From: Geobacteraceae bacterium
GTDB taxonomy: Bacteria; Desulfobacterota; Desulfuromonadia; Desulfuromonadales; BM103
Direction: 5' to 3'
DNA: 64,000 bases
Assembly: GCA_024641085.1 (NCBI GenBank)
Contig: JAHEDT010000003.1
Location: forward strand, 115,909-179,908
Position numbers and translations under genes: made by a program. A model generated the notes under the pieces. It was not told where the DNA came from. It was given only the letters and a program-made list of their open reading frames with translations, and ran no database searches. Below are positions 43,166 to 53,892 of the stretch, in pieces (the stretch's first letter is position 1; each line of letters starts with the position of its first letter).

Positions 43166-45520
43166 ATGAGCCTAATGCCACGCAGAACTGACACAAAAAT
43201 CGGCGTCACTACGCTTGAAGACATCAGCGCCCTGATCCTCCAGTCTCACGATCTGGACGAGACTCTGCGTAACATCGTCACCTTGGTTGCGCGCCGCATG
43301 CATACTGATGTTTGCTCGATTTACCTGCTTGACGCAGACCAACAGACTTTGCGCCTGCGTGCAACCAGGGGTTTGTCCCGCAAGGCCGTTGGCAAGGTCA
43401 CCCTGCGCATCGGTGAAGGTCTGACCGGCATGGCAGCTCAAAAGCGCCACGCGATTGCCATTGAAGAGCCCCAGGAGCATCCGAGCTATCGATACTTCAA
43501 GGAAACCGGCGAGGAACGCTTTCACTCGTTTCTCGGGATCCCACTCTTTGAGCGCAATGATCCACTCGGTGTGATTGTTCTGCAGACCAAGGAGCCACGG
43601 CAATTCAACAAGGAAGAGATCAGCGCTCTTTCAACCATAGCGTTCCAGATTACCTCGATTGTCGTCAACGCACGACTGCTCGACTCTGTTCGCCTGCATC
43701 AGGAAGAAAGCCAACGGGTCAGAGATGCCCTCGTCCAGGCACAGCAAAGCCTAGCCAAAACCGGGGATTCTCCCCGCACATCAATACAGCAGGTTCTCTC
43801 GGGAACTGTTGCCTATCCTGGCGTAGCACTCGGACCGGCGGCCGTCCTCGAAGAGCGCCTCGGTTTTGCCGATATTCTCCACGAAGAGGACGTCGACATT
43901 GACAAGGAATTGAAAAACCTTGAGAGCGCCCTCGAAAAAACCTGCATTCAGACCCTCTTTCTCGAAAAGCGTGTTGCTGAGCGCCTAAGCGTCGATGACG
44001 CGGCAATTTTCCATACGCATCTGATGATCCTCGAGGATCGCAGCTTCATCAAGAAACTCCAGGATGAGATTGCCGAGCGGCACAGCGCTGCGTATGCCCT
44101 TGAAAAGACTGTTGCCGACTACATCGAGGCCTTCCAGAAAATGGAAGACCCTTATCTGCGTGAACGTGCAGCAGACATGGAGGACATCGGGCGCCGGATC
44201 CTCGCTAACCTGATTGGCAAGGACTCTGACCAGTCTTTGCATCTCAAGCATTCAAGCATTCTGGTCGCCAGGCAGATTCTCCCTTCAGACATGGCGGCGC
44301 TCGATAATGCGCAGCTACTCGGCATCATCACCGAAGCAGGCGAAAAGAACTCCCATGCGGTGATCATGGCGAAATCAATGGGTATCCCGGCCATCGTTGC
44401 CGTGCAGGGAGCACTCAAGCACATCGCCCCTGAAGACACCCTGATTATAGACGCCAACACCGGGCGTATCTACATCAACCCCTTGGATACGGTCAAGGAG
44501 GAGTACCAGCGCCTACAGCAGGACCAGACCCGCGAACTCAGCCGCCTCGAAGAATATCGCGAACAGCCGGCCATGACTGCCGATGGTGTGCGTATCACCT
44601 TGCGCGCCAACATCGGCCTGATCAGCGACGTCAACTTTGCCATGCGGTTTGGGGCCGAGGGCGTCGGCCTTTACCGCACGGAATTCCCCTACATGGCACG
44701 TGGCGACTTCCCCAGCCGCCAAGAGCAATACGAGCTTTACAGACGGGTCATCGAGGAATTCGACGGTCAGCCCGTCACTATCCGCACCCTCGACATCGGC
44801 GGCGACAAAGGCCTGCCTTACTTCAATCCACCCAAAGAAGACAATCCTTTTATGGGATGGCGTTCGGTCAGGGTGTCGCTCGACAACCGCGATATTTTCC
44901 GTACCCAGATCGAAGCAATTCTTATGGCAGGCTGTCACGGCCCGGTCAGATTGTTGTTCCCGATGATCTCCAGCCTTGAAGAAACACGCGCCTGCCTTGA
45001 GGTTATCGACGAGGCCCGACACAATCTTAAAAAAGCAAACCTGGATTGTCCGGACAAAGTCCCTGTCGGTGTCATGATTGAAGTCCCTGCAGCGGTACGT
45101 ATGGTCAGGCCGCTGACCAGCCTGGTAGATTTCTTCGCCCTCGGCACCAATGACCTGGTTCAGTACCTGCTGGCAGCCGACCGCAACAACCCACTGGTCA
45201 GCAAGTATTACGATCCGCTGCACCCCGCCGTATTGCAGGTTCTCCATGAGGTCAGCAGCACAGCACTGGCGATGGGCAAAGGTGTCAGCCTCTGTGGCGA
45301 GATGGCCACCGACCCGCTCACTCTGCTGCTGTTGGTCGGCATGGGGCTGAGGGAGTTCTCGATGCCGGCCCCTTTCATCCCGAGGACCAAGGCATTTCTC
45401 AGAGGCGTTTCCCTGGAGGTTGCCTCACGATGCTTCGCCGACATCCAAAGCATGGACAGCAGTGTGCAGATTCGCCAACACCTGGCTCTGGTGCTCGAGG
45501 AGATTGAGTTGGGTTATTGA
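43166..45520 (+). CDS. ptsP: PTS-Ntr enzyme I (PtsP), GAF-PEP phosphotransferase
   Basis: Phosphoenolpyruvate-protein phosphotransferase of the nitrogen PTS, about 784 aa. An N-terminal GAF domain (about 15-160, near DVCSIYLLDADQQ) is followed by the enzyme I core: the phosphorylated His in GEKNSHAVIMAKSMGIPAIV, GLYRTEFPYM, TLDIGGDKGLPYF, FALGTNDLVQYLLAADR and the active Cys in LCGEMATDP. It phosphorylates NPr and then PtsN, linking carbon/nitrogen status to regulation. The start is unclear: ATG at 43118, 43166 and 43175 all lack a good ribosome-binding site. I chose 43166, which matches the usual N-terminus length. It follows the sRNA-like locus. Confidence 0.88.
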   Translation: MSLMPRRTDTKIGVTTLEDISALILQSHDLDETLRNIVTLVARRMHTDVCSIYLLDADQQTLRLRATRGLSRKAVGKVTLRIGEGLTGMAAQKRHAIAIEEPQEHPSYRYFKETGEERFHSFLGIPLFERNDPLGVIVLQTKEPRQFNKEEISALSTIAFQITSIVVNARLLDSVRLHQEESQRVRDALVQAQQSLAKTGDSPRTSIQQVLSGTVAYPGVALGPAAVLEERLGFADILHEEDVDIDKELKNLESALEKTCIQTLFLEKRVAERLSVDDAAIFHTHLMILEDRSFIKKLQDEIAERHSAAYALEKTVADYIEAFQKMEDPYLRERAADMEDIGRRILANLIGKDSDQSLHLKHSSILVARQILPSDMAALDNAQLLGIITEAGEKNSHAVIMAKSMGIPAIVAVQGALKHIAPEDTLIIDANTGRIYINPLDTVKEEYQRLQQDQTRELSRLEEYREQPAMTADGVRITLRANIGLISDVNFAMRFGAEGVGLYRTEFPYMARGDFPSRQEQYELYRRVIEEFDGQPVTIRTLDIGGDKGLPYFNPPKEDNPFMGWRSVRVSLDNRDIFRTQIEAILMAGCHGPVRLLFPMISSLEETRACLEVIDEARHNLKKANLDCPDKVPVGVMIEVPAAVRMVRPLTSLVDFFALGTNDLVQYLLAADRNNPLVSKYYDPLHPAVLQVLHEVSSTALAMGKGVSLCGEMATDPLTLLLLVGMGLREFSMPAPFIPRTKAFLRGVSLEVASRCFADIQSMDSSVQIRQHLALVLEEIELGY

Positions 45521-45545
45521 GGGAAAATGGGAGTTCAGGTCAGGA

Positions 45546-45574
45546 ACGGGTGACAGATTTAAAATCTGTCGCCC
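45546..45574 (+). terminator. Stem-loop after ptsP
   Basis: CGGGTGACAGATTT pairs with AAATCTGTCGCCCG (one G-T pair). It lies 25 bases after the ptsP stop. A closely related stem recurs at 46123-46148 near the end of valS, so these are also two ends of the repeat block between them. No long T-run follows. Confidence 0.6.
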
Positions 45575-46118
45575 GTTCACAATTTTGCCTTTGCCGGATT
45601 TAGGGTTTTCCTTCCCCTGTTGCCGCCGACGGAGCGGCGTGGAGGTTTTGCGAAACAGCCGGACAAATGTTTGAGCGGTAGCGAGTTTTTGTCCGTCCCA
45701 AAACCTCTGCTTTGCGGAGGAGACCTGCCGTCGCGCGCAGCGCTATGGCGGGCCAGGCATTGGGGTGCCGTTTTTCTGCTTACTCTTTTTGGGCAAGCAA
45801 AAAGAGTAAGGCGGCGGCAGGGGACGCAACCCCTGGGTTTTGAACTCCAAAGCTGCAAGGATAAAGGCCGGTTCCGCCCGGCGGGCGGGTTACTTTACTA
45901 TGTATCGACAAAGCAAAGTAACCAAAAGAAAACGACCCTCCGTTTGCCCGCCGTAGCGCTTCGCGCAACGGCGAGTTCCCTCACGCCATGAAATCAATCC
46001 GGCGAAGAAAAAAACTCGCTTCGCTCAAACAATTTTTCTTCATTTTTCCGGATTAATTTCATTCTGATCGGCGGCACTCAACGGGATGGAAAGTCAAAAT
46101 CAAAAGCTCATATTGAAA
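45575..46118. repeat. Stem-loop-rich dispersed repeat block
   Basis: About 540 bases without a gene. It contains several nested inverted repeats: CTTACTCTTTTTG/CAAAAAGAGTAAG at 45779-45810 (perfect, 6-base loop), GGAGGTTTTG paired with CAAAACCTC across about 45639-45706, GGTTACTTT/AAAGTAACC across 45888-45923, and ATCCGG/CCGGAT at about 45998-46052. Similar 'AAAGTAACC...AAGCAAAAAG' modules are scattered in many proteobacterial genomes and give spurious frames ending in SFWASKK-like peptides. I treat frames here as non-coding. Confidence 0.65.
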
Positions 46119-46152
46119 ACGGGCGACAGATTCTGAATCTCTCGCCCGTTTG
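46119..46152 (-). terminator. Terminator of valS
   Basis: On the minus strand, about ten bases after the valS stop, AAACGGGCGA and TCGCCCGTTT form the outer stem with an inner AGATTC/GAATCT stem. The TTTT tail comes from the complement of 46119-46122 and nearby A residues. The sequence is related to the stem after ptsP. Confidence 0.75.
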
Positions 46153-46157
46153 GCTCA

Positions 46158-48815
<2,658 letters not shown>

Positions 48816-48932
48816 CGGGTTCGTATCCTTCCAACGTGGCGTAATCGGCAGTTATGTGCTTTGTCGACAAAAGGAAATGGGGATTTTAGCAATCCCCATT
48901 TCACAGGTCAATCTATCGGCTGCAACCGCTTG

Positions 48933-50357
48933 TCAGGCCGCGGCATCCTTTATTTTACGGATTTCTTCACGGATCAGGTTCTCAGCCAGGTCGGGAACGA
49001 CCTCCCAGGCGACCCTCTCAAGAATCGAGCCGGCCAGTTTTTCCACGACTTTGGTCACAACCTTTTCAATGATTTCCTCAATCTCTGAGTCACTCATGGC
49101 AGCCGTTTTTGCTTCTACATCAACCGTGGCGGCAGTCACCGCGGCAGGTTCAGGCGCCATGAAAGCCGCTGGTTCCTCAGCCGACTCAGCATCAGCGACG
49201 AAAGCGGGTTCTTCCACGTCAATCTCTCCGGCCTTTTCAAGCAAAGCCGGTTCCTCGAACACAAAGTCGCTGGCCTCTTCAACCAAGCCAGGTTCCTCAA
49301 CGGCAAACCCGCTGGCCTCTTCAACCAAAGCCGGGTCCTCGAAGACAAAATCACTGGACTCTTCAACAAAAGCGGCTTCATCAGGAGATGAGGAGGCCTC
49401 TTCAAAGAAAACCGGCGTCTGAGGCTCTTCGTTCAACGACTCCTCGAAGGTAATTTCTTCCTCAACAGGCCCGGCAAAGAAATCCTCCTCATCCGTCTCG
49501 GTGCGAGACCAGGGGGTCAGTGTCTGCTCCTCCATGACCGGTTCGAGATCTTCCGCACCGAGGATGTCTGCATCGTCAAGCGGCATGATCTCTTCGCCAC
49601 CCATATCGAAAGCATCTAAGTCCGTATCGACAGACGCATTCTCTGACATTGGCGTAAAGGCATCAGCCTCCGCTGGTTGTTCTTCAACAAAACCGAAATC
49701 ATCAGCGACCTCTGGAGCGGCCTCCTCGGCAACGGCAGGGACCTCTTCAACGACCTGCTCTTCCTTTGGCTCCGAGAGAACATCGCTCCAGTCATCCGCA
49801 GCAGAAACCGGCTCTGGTTGTTCGGCGGGAGTTTCCTCCACAAAGGAGACATCGGCAAATGGGTCTTCCTGCTCGTCGGCCATGGCAGGTTCGGCGGCAA
49901 GAGGTTCAGTTGAAGCGAATTCGTCAAAAGCAGCTTCAGCCACATCTGGCAGGTCGGGTTCTGCAATCTCAGGTTGCGGAGCGGACTGGGCCGCGTCGAG
50001 CAGTTCGGCAACCTTGTCAATCAGGCTCTGGGACTCAAAGGGTTTTTCAATCCAGGCATCTGCTTTGCAACTGATCGCCTTCTCTTCATCGAAAGGCTCA
50101 AAGGAACCGGCCAGCAGCAACACCGGGACATGCTGTAAGGCAGGGTCCTGCTTGATTGCAGTCGCCAATTCGTAACCGTCTTTGCCCGGCATATAGACAT
50201 CCGCCATGACCAGGTCAGGTTTGATTTCCCGGGCCTTGGCTAGTGCGGCATCACCATTATCGGTGATGGAGAGTTCATAGTCCTCATGCGCAAAAGTGAT
50301 CTGGATGACTTTTTGGATCGTTATACTGTCGTCGGCCAACAGCAGTTTCTTGCTCAT
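48933..50357 (-). CDS. Response regulator with long acidic repetitive tail
   Basis: 474 aa. Residues 1-125 are a CheY-like receiver with phospho-acceptor Asp in VMADVYMPGKDGYE (near 52) and the conserved Lys in WIEKPFES. Residues about 130-410 are acidic low complexity (E, A, P, F), with imperfect repeats of the type FVFEDPALVEEAS and FAVEEPGLVEEAS. The C-terminal 60 residues form predicted helices ending LAENLIREEIRKIK, a conserved cap seen in similar regulators of Geobacter and Myxococcus. There is no DNA-binding or enzymatic output domain. It probably acts through protein contacts, perhaps at a pole. It precedes valS in the same direction. Confidence 0.8.
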   Translation of the reverse strand: MSKKLLLADDSITIQKVIQITFAHEDYELSITDNGDAALAKAREIKPDLVMADVYMPGKDGYELATAIKQDPALQHVPVLLLAGSFEPFDEEKAISCKADAWIEKPFESQSLIDKVAELLDAAQSAPQPEIAEPDLPDVAEAAFDEFASTEPLAAEPAMADEQEDPFADVSFVEETPAEQPEPVSAADDWSDVLSEPKEEQVVEEVPAVAEEAAPEVADDFGFVEEQPAEADAFTPMSENASVDTDLDAFDMGGEEIMPLDDADILGAEDLEPVMEEQTLTPWSRTETDEEDFFAGPVEEEITFEESLNEEPQTPVFFEEASSSPDEAAFVEESSDFVFEDPALVEEASGFAVEEPGLVEEASDFVFEEPALLEKAGEIDVEEPAFVADAESAEEPAAFMAPEPAAVTAATVDVEAKTAAMSDSEIEEIIEKVVTKVVEKLAGSILERVAWEVVPDLAENLIREEIRKIKDAAA

Positions 50358-50799
50358 GCCAACCTCCTTTGTCCTTCAACCTGCAAACCGTGATATCCGG
50401 ATATTGCCATTACCTGATCAAGATCCAGGAGTCAATAGCCTGGCGACTGGCGTAGTACGTTTCGACAGCTGACTGCCTCGCCCGACACATGCTAACGGAC
50501 CGGTTACTCGATTTCCTGAATACGGATCCCGCTGCGTTTACCTGCCACAGGATGCAAAAGTGCGCCTCACAGACAGGAAAAAGCTTACTTGGCCGGGGTG
50601 TGTTTCACTGTTTCAGATCCCCTGATGAACAGGGAGATAATCCGCGGCTGGAGAACAATCCACATCGGGTCGGCATCTGAGACAATTTTTTCAAGTAACC
50701 GGAACAGGCAACTAGCTGTAAAGGCGCTAAAAAACTATCATATCGGCTTCTTGGGTGTCAAGCATCCCGGCTTTTGCCGGCGCTTTTGTTCGCAGCCGT
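50358..50799. other. Intergenic region without a recognisable gene
   Basis: About 440 bases between two minus-strand genes. Short frames here lack ribosome-binding sites and recognisable products. It presumably holds the promoter of the response regulator, but no clear boxes were found. Confidence 0.5.
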
Positions 50800-51840
50800 C
50801 TACAGAGGCTTCCAGGGTTGCGGGAAAAAGAGCTTCTGGTAAAGGTTCATGGCATATCGATCAGTCATCCCGGCGAGAAAATCTGTGACAGACGTTTCGA
50901 TGCTGTCGCCTTGCTCACGGCGGCCACCGCAGGCGGTCAACTCCTCTGGGTTTGCAGAAAAATAAGTGAAGAGTTCCCTGAGAACCCGACTGGCCTTGCG
51001 GAACTCGTCCTCAACTGCTTTCGCCCGATAAACATTGGCATACAACCAATCACGCAATGCCACGATATGCTGAGTCATTGCCAGCGAGAGTTGCACGGTG
51101 GCATAATTTCCGGCCAAAGTCGTTTCGATCAGATCGGTAATCATTGTGTTGAGGCGCTGAGACGAGTATTCACCGAGGGCACTACGCAGGGCCAGGGGCA
51201 CATCGTCCCTGTTGATCAGCCCTCCCCGGATAGCATCATCAAGATCGTGGTTGACATAGGCGATGACATCGGACAAACGCACCAACTGACCTTCTAGTGT
51301 CGCCGGAAGGGCCTCTGCCTTCAAGCCCAGCAGTGCACCACGGCCCTTTGAATGCCGTAATATCCCGTCACGCACCTCCCATGAAAGATTCAGGCCGGCA
51401 CCATTTTTTTCCAGCACCTCGACAACCCTCAGGCTCTGGTTGACGTGATGGAAGCCAGCAGGAAGCAACTCCGCCAGAGCCCGTTCGCCGGCGTGGCCGA
51501 AGGGTGTATGGCCGAGATCGTGGCCAAGGGCAATCGCCTCGGTGAGATCCTCATTGAGTTGCAGAGCCCGGGCCATGGTTCTGGCAACCTGGCTGACTTC
51601 AAGGGTATGCGTGAGCCGCGTGCGGTAATGGTCCCCTTCCGGGGCAAGAAAAACCTGAGTTTTATATTTGAGCCGGCGGAAAGCCTTGCTGTGCAGGATC
51701 CGATCGCGGTCAACCTGGAAAATCGTACGAACCGGGCAGGGGTCTTCGACGATTCGCCTCCCTTTGGAGTCCTTGCTGTGACTGGCAAATCGACAGAGCA
51801 CGCTGGATTCTGAATTCTCGGTGACCTCTCTTACAATCAT
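50800..51840 (-). CDS. dGTPase-like HD triphosphohydrolase
   Basis: 346 aa. HD-superfamily dNTP triphosphohydrolase: RRLKYKTQVFL near 55, HYRTRLTHTLEVSQVAR near 71, and GHDLGHTPFGHAGERAL near 106 carry the His/Asp metal ligands. A second conserved region is RLSDVIAYVNHDLDDAIRGG near 195. It matches the deoxyguanosinetriphosphate triphosphohydrolase-like family 2. Likely role: control of dNTP pools. The ATG at 51840 has GGAG eight bases upstream; an ATG four codons earlier lacks a site. Confidence 0.88.
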   Translation of the reverse strand: MIVREVTENSESSVLCRFASHSKDSKGRRIVEDPCPVRTIFQVDRDRILHSKAFRRLKYKTQVFLAPEGDHYRTRLTHTLEVSQVARTMARALQLNEDLTEAIALGHDLGHTPFGHAGERALAELLPAGFHHVNQSLRVVEVLEKNGAGLNLSWEVRDGILRHSKGRGALLGLKAEALPATLEGQLVRLSDVIAYVNHDLDDAIRGGLINRDDVPLALRSALGEYSSQRLNTMITDLIETTLAGNYATVQLSLAMTQHIVALRDWLYANVYRAKAVEDEFRKASRVLRELFTYFSANPEELTACGGRREQGDSIETSVTDFLAGMTDRYAMNLYQKLFFPQPWKPL

Positions 51841-51879
51841 GACTCGCTCCATTTTTCACAATAGGAAGGAAGACGAATT

Positions 51880-52100
51880 TCTGTCCCTCTATTTAAATAA
51901 CCGAACATATTGCATATCTAATCGACAACAGGGAGAACCATATTTTCTGTAAAAAGTTCAATTTTTACAATTATTTTAAAAATTAGATATTTGTATTGTT
52001 ATTTATTTATTCTTGATTATGCAAAATAATGTTGTATTAATATACGTGTTTAACATAAATTATCTACAAAACATAAAACAATAAATTACCGGAGGTAAAG
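51880..52100 (+). promoter_or_regulatory. AT-rich promoter region of the MucR-like gene
   Basis: This 220-base stretch is far more AT-rich than the rest of the window. It contains the perfect inverted repeat GTAAAAA-N6-TTTTTAC (51949-51968) and several TA steps. A possible -35 TTGATT (52013-52018) precedes an A/T-rich -10 zone. MucR/Ros proteins bind AT-rich DNA with TA steps and repress their own genes, so autoregulation is plausible here. The gene's ribosome-binding site GGAGG (52091-52095) is strong. Confidence 0.55.
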
Positions 52101-52532
52101 ATGGCGACAATTCTTGAAATGGCAGCTGAAATCGTTGCTGCTCATGCATCGACAACCAACATGACTAAGGATGAACTTGTTTCCGAACTGGGCGAAGTTT
52201 ACAATGCACTGAACAGTCTTGAAAAAGGTGAATTGGCAGCTGCTGTCGAAGAAGAACAGGGCCCGGTGATTTCTCGTAAGAAAGCCTTTAGCAAAGACAA
52301 GATCTTCTGCATGATCTGTGGTAAAGGCATGAAAACCCTGTCTCGCCATCTCAAGACATCCCATGAGATGACAGCATCGGAATATCGCAAGCAGTTCGAT
52401 ATCCCCCGTTCGCAGTCCCTGGCCGCCAAAAGTTACTCGGAGACCCGCAGGCAGATGGCGATCGACCGCGGGCTTGGTGAAAAGCTTGCAAAAGCCCGGG
52501 CCGCACGCGGCAAAGGGAAAGCTAAAAAGTAA
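52101..52532 (+). CDS. MucR/Ros family zinc-finger regulator
   Basis: 143 aa. The DNA-binding domain holds a prokaryotic zinc finger: CMICGKGMKTLSRHLKTSH near residue 72 gives Cys2His2 ligands, followed by ASEYRKQFDIPRSQSL, the MucR/Ros consensus. The N-terminal 55 residues are helical and probably oligomerise. The C-terminus is Lys/Arg/Ala-rich (KARAARGKGKAKK), like a histone tail. MucR proteins act as H-NS-like silencers of AT-rich DNA. The gene has its own promoter and terminator. Confidence 0.88.
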   Translation: MATILEMAAEIVAAHASTTNMTKDELVSELGEVYNALNSLEKGELAAAVEEEQGPVISRKKAFSKDKIFCMICGKGMKTLSRHLKTSHEMTASEYRKQFDIPRSQSLAAKSYSETRRQMAIDRGLGEKLAKARAARGKGKAKK

Positions 52533-52559
52533 ATTCTAATTGAGACCTTACAAGACCAG

Positions 52560-52595
52560 ACAGCCGCCCAGGATTGACCGGCGGCTGTTTTTTTT
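52560..52595 (+). terminator. Rho-independent terminator of the MucR-like gene
   Basis: ACAGCCGCC (52560-52568) pairs with GGCGGCTGT (52580-52588), followed by eight T. It lies 28 bases past the stop and also separates the convergent DUF2914 gene. Confidence 0.92.
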
Positions 52596-52637
52596 GCCTT
52601 GCAGGGTGGAATTTCAGAGCATTTACTGCACCAGGCA

Positions 52638-53024
52638 TCAGCGCAGTTGAAAATTGACTTGCCGCAAGACCTTGTCCTCAGCGTCCTGAATCTCCACGCG
52701 CCACTCTCCCTGCCAAGCATCCAGGAATCCCTTGGCCGACCAGGTTCTCCAGTCCGGAGAATTCACAGGCAGCTCAACACGTGACATGAGCTGCTCCCCA
52801 TGATACCAGAGATGATAAACGGTGGTCGGCACGTCGGCACCGGTTATCCTGGTGAAGCAGTAAAGAGTCCCGCCCTGTCTCGGAAAAACATCGACCTCAT
52901 CAACCGGCTCCCGGTCGACAACTGCTGTTGTGATGACTGCTTCGCCCACTTCAAGCGCCAGAACATGCCCCGCAGACAGGAGTATCGATATGATAATGCT
53001 GGCCACCATCAGGGATCGCAACAT
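52638..53024 (-). CDS. Secreted DUF2914 domain protein
   Basis: 128 aa with a signal peptide (MLRSLMVASIIISILLSAGHVLA). The remaining 105 residues form a beta-sandwich DUF2914 domain: YCFTRITGADVPTTVYHLWYHGE and WSAKGFLDAWQGEWRVEIQD are characteristic. The function of the family is unknown; it is found in envelope proteins and sometimes fused to anchors. The ATG at 53024 has AAAGGAG eight bases upstream; the longer frame is not needed. Confidence 0.8.
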   Translation of the reverse strand: MLRSLMVASIIISILLSAGHVLALEVGEAVITTAVVDREPVDEVDVFPRQGGTLYCFTRITGADVPTTVYHLWYHGEQLMSRVELPVNSPDWRTWSAKGFLDAWQGEWRVEIQDAEDKVLRQVNFQLR

Positions 53025-53154
53025 GCATTTTTCTCCTTTGCTCTCATAACCGAATACGTTAGATTGCATGTTTGTTATGCAAACATGACTGGCTTGTGAT
53101 GGGTTAGAAAAGCTTTCAAGTCAAGAAAACAACTCAGAGAAACTGTATATATCA

Positions 53155-53892
53155 ATGAAAAGCATTCTGGTTGCCGACAACCGTTCTGACGTGCTGGCCA
53201 CCCTGGAGCCGATACTCAAGCACTGGGGTTACCGCGTTCTGTCGACCCGTAAAGCCTACCAGGTCATGACTTTTCTTCGGGAAAGCGTCCCCTGTCTGCT
53301 GATCATTGGCGAAGCACTGCTTGCCGACCCGGAGTTGGCACTTGATGCAGAGGCAACGCAAAGAATCGGTTCAGGGGCCCTCCCCGTGATTGCCCTCAAA
53401 CAGGAAGGGGCTAAAGAGTCGGGACTTACCCCCAGTGAATCCCTTGAGGTGCCACTCGGTCTTTTCGAACTTTTTTCCTTCATCCAGCGCAAAGTGGAAA
53501 ACTATCCGCGTCACAACCTGCGCCTGCGCCTGCGCCTTCCGGGGATGTACAGCCTTGCCAATAACACCTTCATCCTCGCAGAGATTCTCAACCTCAGTAT
53601 GCACGGCCTCTTCTTCAAGGCCGCCTCGCGTGTCGAAAAAGGTGATCGGGTTACCGTAGTTTTCCCTCTCCTCGGTCAAGGCAAGGAAATCGAAGTCAAA
53701 GCAACCGTTCTCTACGTTGTCCAACCGGAGACCAAAAACAACTTTTTTCAGGGTTTCAGCGTTGGATTCGATGATGTCCCGGAAGATTACCGTCGGCAAC
53801 TGGAAAAGTTTATCCGGGAGCATTTTCTCAAAGAGGTTGCTGCCAGTCGTAACGGTGTCGGCGATTTTTCCGCAGAACAACTCAAAAGCTGA
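53155..53892 (+). CDS. Pseudo-receiver / PilZ domain protein
   Basis: 245 aa. Residues 1-115 have the fold signature of a CheY receiver (ILVADNRSDVL, KHWGYRVLSTRKA), but the phospho-acceptor position reads LLIIGEALLA, so Asp is replaced by Gly. Residues about 120-225 form a PilZ domain with the RxxxR-type basic segment (PRHNLRLRLRLP) and NLSMHGLFF matching (D/N)xSxxG. It may bind cyclic di-GMP. The output is unknown. It overlaps the 3' end of the convergent deoB by 11 bases. Confidence 0.82.
   Translation: MKSILVADNRSDVLATLEPILKHWGYRVLSTRKAYQVMTFLRESVPCLLIIGEALLADPELALDAEATQRIGSGALPVIALKQEGAKESGLTPSESLEVPLGLFELFSFIQRKVENYPRHNLRLRLRLPGMYSLANNTFILAEILNLSMHGLFFKAASRVEKGDRVTVVFPLLGQGKEIEVKATVLYVVQPETKNNFFQGFSVGFDDVPEDYRRQLEKFIREHFLKEVAASRNGVGDFSAEQLKS

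Noticed and set aside
45620..45991. Open frames within the stem-loop repeat block
   Set aside because: The peptides resemble the spurious frames that this kind of repeat yields in other genomes; no ribosome-binding sites.
48816..48932. T-box leader upstream of valS
   Set aside because: The upstream region is only 117 bases to the next gene and lacks the T-box sequence and a specifier stem.
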